Shown here: positions 3,464 to 6,066 of the stretch, one piece after another
Numbering within the stretch: the stretch's first letter is position 1
How the letters are laid out: every line of letters begins with the position of its first letter
NCBI GenBank assembly: GCA_021826485.1
Contig: JAKAZX010000257.1
Span: 1 to 6,066, forward strand
Length of the DNA: 6,066 nucleotides
Source of the DNA: Pseudomonadota bacterium
GTDB taxonomy: Bacteria; Pseudomonadota; Alphaproteobacteria; Acetobacterales; Acetobacteraceae
Direction of reading: 5' to 3'
Translations under genes and position numbers: made by a program
Notes under the pieces: model-generated
Seen by the model: only the letters and a program-made list of their open reading frames with translations
Databases searched by the model: none
Told to the model about the DNA's origin: nothing

Positions 3464-6066
3464 GTGCTGATCGACGGCTCGGGGTTCATCTTCCGCGCCT
3501 TCCACGCCCTGCCGCCGATGACCCGGCCGGATGGCGTGCCGGTGAATGCCGTGTTCGGCTTCACCAACATGCTGGCCAAGCTGCTGCGCGAACACGCCGG
3601 CACGCATCTGGCGGTGATCTTCGACGCCGGCCGCCACACGTTCCGCAACCGGCTGTACGACCGCTACAAGGCGCAGCGGCCGGAACCGCCCGAGGAGCTG
3701 CGCCCGCAATTCGCCCTGGTGCGCGAGGCGACCGCCGCGTTCGGCGTGCCGGCGATCGAGCTGGCCGACTGGGAGGCGGACGACCTGATCGCCTCCTACG
3801 CGCGGGCAGCGGTGGCGGCGGGCGGGCAGGCGACCATCGTGTCCTCCGACAAAGATCTGATGCAGTTGCTGCGCGAGGGGGTCGCGATGCTGGACCCGAT
3901 CAAGCAGAAGCCGATCGGCCCCGCCGAGGTGATGGAGAAGTTCGGCGTCCCACCCGGCAAGCTGATCGAGGCGCAGGCGCTGATGGGCGACACGGTGGAC
4001 AACGTGCCCGGCGTGCCCGGCATCGGCCCGAAGAACGCTGCCCAGCTCATCGGCGAGTTCGGCGATCTGGAGGGGGTGCTGGCCGCCGCGCCGGCGATGA
4101 AGCCGTCCAAGCGGCGGGACATGCTGATCGCCCATGCCGCGGATGCCCGCCTGTCCCGCGAGCTGGTCACGCTGCGCGACGACGTGCCGCTGCCGATGCC
4201 GCTGAGCGAGCTGGCGGTCCGCGAGCCGGACCGCGCGCGGCTGGCCGAATGGCTGCGCGCGCAGGGCTTCCGCTCGACGCTGACCCGGCTCGGCCTGGAC
4301 GGCGCCGCCCCGGCGGAAAGCGCAGCCTCGCCGTCCCCCGCGCCGGATGCGGCGGCGGCGGCGGCGGTGCCGTTCGGCCGCTATGCCTGCGTCACCACCA
4401 CCGAGGCCCTGGCCGCCTGGATCGCCGCGGCGCGGGCGGCGGGCGTGGTCGCGGTGGATACCGAGACCGACAGTCTCGATCCGATGCGGGCCGCGCTGGT
4501 CGGGTTCTCGCTGGCGACCGCGCCGGGGCGCGCCTGCTACGTGCCGGTGCGCCACGGCGGGGATGCCGCGCTGCTGCCGCCGGCCGAGGCGGTCGCGGCG
4601 CTGGCGCCGCTGCTGGCCGACGCATCGGTGCTCAAGGTGTTCCACAACGCCAAGTTCGACCTGACCGTGCTGGTGCGCGCCGGCGCGCCGGAAGCGGCGC
4701 CGGTCGATGATTCCATGCTGATCTCCTACGCCCAGGATGCCGGGGCGCACGGGCACGGGATGGACGAACTCTCCGTCCTGCATCTCGGCCACACGCCGAT
4801 CAGCTATGACGAAGTCACCGGCACCGGCAAGGCGCGCATCGGCTTCGCCGACGTGCCGCTGGACCGCGCCACCGCCTATGCGGCGGAGGATGCGGACGTG
4901 ACGCTGCGGCTGTGGCAGGCGCTGCGGCCGCGACTGCGCGGGGCGCGGGCGCTGGCGCTGTACGAGCAGATCGAGCGGCGGCTGATCCCGGTGCTGCGGG
5001 CAATGGAGGTCGCCGGCATCGCCGTCGATGCCGACGACCTGCGCGCCATGTCGGTGGATTTCGCGCAGCGCATGGCGGTGATCGAACAGGACATCCATCG
5101 CCTGGCCGGCGGGCCGTTCAATGTCGGCAGCGCCAAGCAGCTCGGCGAGGTGCTGTTCGACCGCATGGGCCTGCCCGGCGGCAAGCGCATGAAGACCGGC
5201 GCCTGGGGCACCGATGCCGGCGTGTTGCAGGCGCTGGCCGAACAGGGCCACGACCTGCCGCAGCGCGTGCTGGACTGGCGGCAGTTGCAGAAGCTGAAAT
5301 CCACCTACGCCGACGCGCTGGTGGAGCAGATCAACCCCGCCACCGGGCGCGTGCACACCAGCTTCGCCATGGCGATCGCCAGCACCGGGCGGCTGTCCTC
5401 CACCGATCCCAATTTGCAGAACATCCCGATCCGCACCGAGGAAGGCAGCCGCATCCGCCGCGCCTTCGTCGCCGCGCCGGGGCATCTGCTGGTCAGCGCC
5501 GACTATTCGCAGATCGAGCTGCGGCTGCTCGCCGATGTCGCCGACATCCCGGCACTGCGCGAAAGCTTCGCGCGCGGGGAGGATATCCACGCGCGCACCG
5601 CAAGCGAGGTGTTCGGCATCCCGATGGCCGGCATGGACCCGATGACGCGGCGGCGCGCCAAGGCGATCAATTTCGGCATCATCTACGGCATCAGCGCGTT
5701 CGGGCTGGCACGCCAGTTGCAGATCACGCCCGGGGAGGCGCGCGCCTATATCGACGCCTATTTCGCGCGCTATCCCGCCATCCGCACCTACATGGAACGC
5801 ACCCGCGAACAGGCGCGCATCGCCGGCTTCGTGCTGACGCCGTTCGGCCGGCGCTGCTGGATTCCCGGCATCGCCGACAAGAACCCGGCGCGCCGCGGCT
5901 ATGCCGAGCGGCAGGCGATCAACGCGCCGTTGCAGGGCGGGGCCGCGGACATCATCAAGCGTGCGATGGCGCGCCTGCCGGCGGCGCTGCGCAGCGCCGG
6001 CCTCGCCGCCCGCATGCTGCTGCAAGTGCATGACGAACTGCTGTTCGAGGCGCCGGAGGCCGAGGC
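3464..6066 (+). CDS. polA: DNA polymerase I (5'-nuclease, 3'-5' exonuclease, polymerase), C-terminus beyond window
   Basis: This is the repair and Okazaki-fragment polymerase. The open frame gives 867 residues; roughly the last 45-55 are outside the window. The 5'-nuclease domain (1 to about 280) keeps its acidic residues: Asp4, Asp54, Glu104, Asp106, Asp107, Asp129, Asp131, Asp176 and Asp179. An alanine/proline-rich linker follows. The proofreading domain is intact, with Asp332 and Glu334 in DTETDSLD, Asp399 in NAKFD, and Tyr472 and Asp476 in YAAEDADVT. The polymerase domain has motif A with Asp680 (SADYSQIELR), motif B with Arg729, Lys733, Phe737 and Tyr741 (RAKAINFGIIYG), and motif C Asp857/Glu858 (QVHDE). 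The frame opens after a TGA at 3395 and contains no ATG before conserved sequence; GTG 3464 (then LIDGSGF) is the first ordinary start codon. The next in-frame ATG (3518) would remove Asp4. Conserved proteins usually have a few residues before HLVLIDGSG, so an unusual start further upstream is possible. Confidence 0.96.
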   Translation, partial: MLIDGSGFIFRAFHALPPMTRPDGVPVNAVFGFTNMLAKLLREHAGTHLAVIFDAGRHTFRNRLYDRYKAQRPEPPEELRPQFALVREATAAFGVPAIELADWEADDLIASYARAAVAAGGQATIVSSDKDLMQLLREGVAMLDPIKQKPIGPAEVMEKFGVPPGKLIEAQALMGDTVDNVPGVPGIGPKNAAQLIGEFGDLEGVLAAAPAMKPSKRRDMLIAHAADARLSRELVTLRDDVPLPMPLSELAVREPDRARLAEWLRAQGFRSTLTRLGLDGAAPAESAASPSPAPDAAAAAAVPFGRYACVTTTEALAAWIAAARAAGVVAVDTETDSLDPMRAALVGFSLATAPGRACYVPVRHGGDAALLPPAEAVAALAPLLADASVLKVFHNAKFDLTVLVRAGAPEAAPVDDSMLISYAQDAGAHGHGMDELSVLHLGHTPISYDEVTGTGKARIGFADVPLDRATAYAAEDADVTLRLWQALRPRLRGARALALYEQIERRLIPVLRAMEVAGIAVDADDLRAMSVDFAQRMAVIEQDIHRLAGGPFNVGSAKQLGEVLFDRMGLPGGKRMKTGAWGTDAGVLQALAEQGHDLPQRVLDWRQLQKLKSTYADALVEQINPATGRVHTSFAMAIASTGRLSSTDPNLQNIPIRTEEGSRIRRAFVAAPGHLLVSADYSQIELRLLADVADIPALRESFARGEDIHARTASEVFGIPMAGMDPMTRRRAKAINFGIIYGISAFGLARQLQITPGEARAYIDAYFARYPAIRTYMERTREQARIAGFVLTPFGRRCWIPGIADKNPARRGYAERQAINAPLQGGAADIIKRAMARLPAALRSAGLAARMLLQVHDELLFEAPEAE
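4349..4366 (+). repeat. (GCG)6 triplet repeat in the polA linker
   Basis: Six perfect GCG units encode six alanines (residues 296-301) in the alanine/proline-rich linker between the 5'-nuclease and proofreading domains. Changes in copy number would stay in frame. The repeat is likely a harmless length-variable linker. Confidence 0.8.

Noticed and set aside
3175..3648. N-terminal extension of the hydrolase frame on the minus strand
   Set aside because: It would overlap the zinc-finger gene and the conserved polA start, and would bury the signal peptide inside the protein.
4249..4710. Alternative plus-strand frames within polA (also 4912-6033)
   Set aside because: Both are out of frame with polA, rich in Ala, Gly and Arg, and overlap conserved polA domains.
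2462..6031. Very long minus-strand open frame (about 1189 codons) antisense to polA and overlapping the hydrolase
   Set aside because: It is a shadow of high third-position GC in polA; the translation is dominated by Arg, His, Gln and Gly with no recognisable domain, while the plus strand encodes an intact DNA polymerase I.
1..6066. CRISPR array, transposon or prophage
   Set aside because: No regularly spaced direct repeats, transposase, integrase or phage structural genes are visible on either strand.

Overview
The window is high-GC chromosomal DNA, apparently from an alphaproteobacterium. The house-keeping part (DNA polymerase I, a CHCC zinc-finger protein, a Tat/lipobox serine hydrolase, a tRNA-Arg with encoded CCA) and the MazE/MazF-like pair read most like Acetobacteraceae or related Rhodospirillales. 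That placement is an inference from recognised protein families and base composition, not from a search.

The left part (about 1-2004) looks accessory. On the minus strand at 1-145 is the N-terminal part of a DUF4415/BrnA-like antitoxin whose frame is broken by an in-frame TGA (110-112). Divergent from it, on the plus strand, is a two-gene toxin-antitoxin operon: a DUF3018-type MazE antitoxin (279-503) overlapping by ATGA with a PemK/MazF-family toxin (500-856). A GGTT/AACC palindrome lies just before the antitoxin, and a short GC hairpin follows the toxin. Next, on the minus strand, is a visibly lower-GC gene of unknown function (966-1919) with a striking GIHHLHI motif. It lies directly downstream of the 3' end of tRNA-Arg(CCG) (2005-2081), the classic place for acquired DNA. 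A set of interleaved inverted repeats fills the gap between it and the tRNA.

The right part (2005-6066) is core. A 347-residue alpha/beta hydrolase of the monoglyceride lipase/lysophospholipase type, with a twin-arginine plus lipobox signal peptide, runs on the minus strand (2131-3174). Only 42 bases away, a small NDUFS6-like CHCC zinc-finger gene (3217-3429) starts on the plus strand. It is followed after 34 bases by polA (3464 to the window end, C-terminus cut off). PolA keeps all 5'-nuclease, proofreading and polymerase catalytic residues that can be seen. Its start is odd: the frame has no ATG, the first usable codon is GTG, there is no clear ribosome-binding site, and a perfect 7-bp all-GC hairpin ends five bases before that GTG.

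I see no CRISPR array, transposase, integrase or clear multi-gene novel system. The best leads are the tRNA-adjacent orphan gene, the broken antitoxin beside MazEF, and the polA start region.
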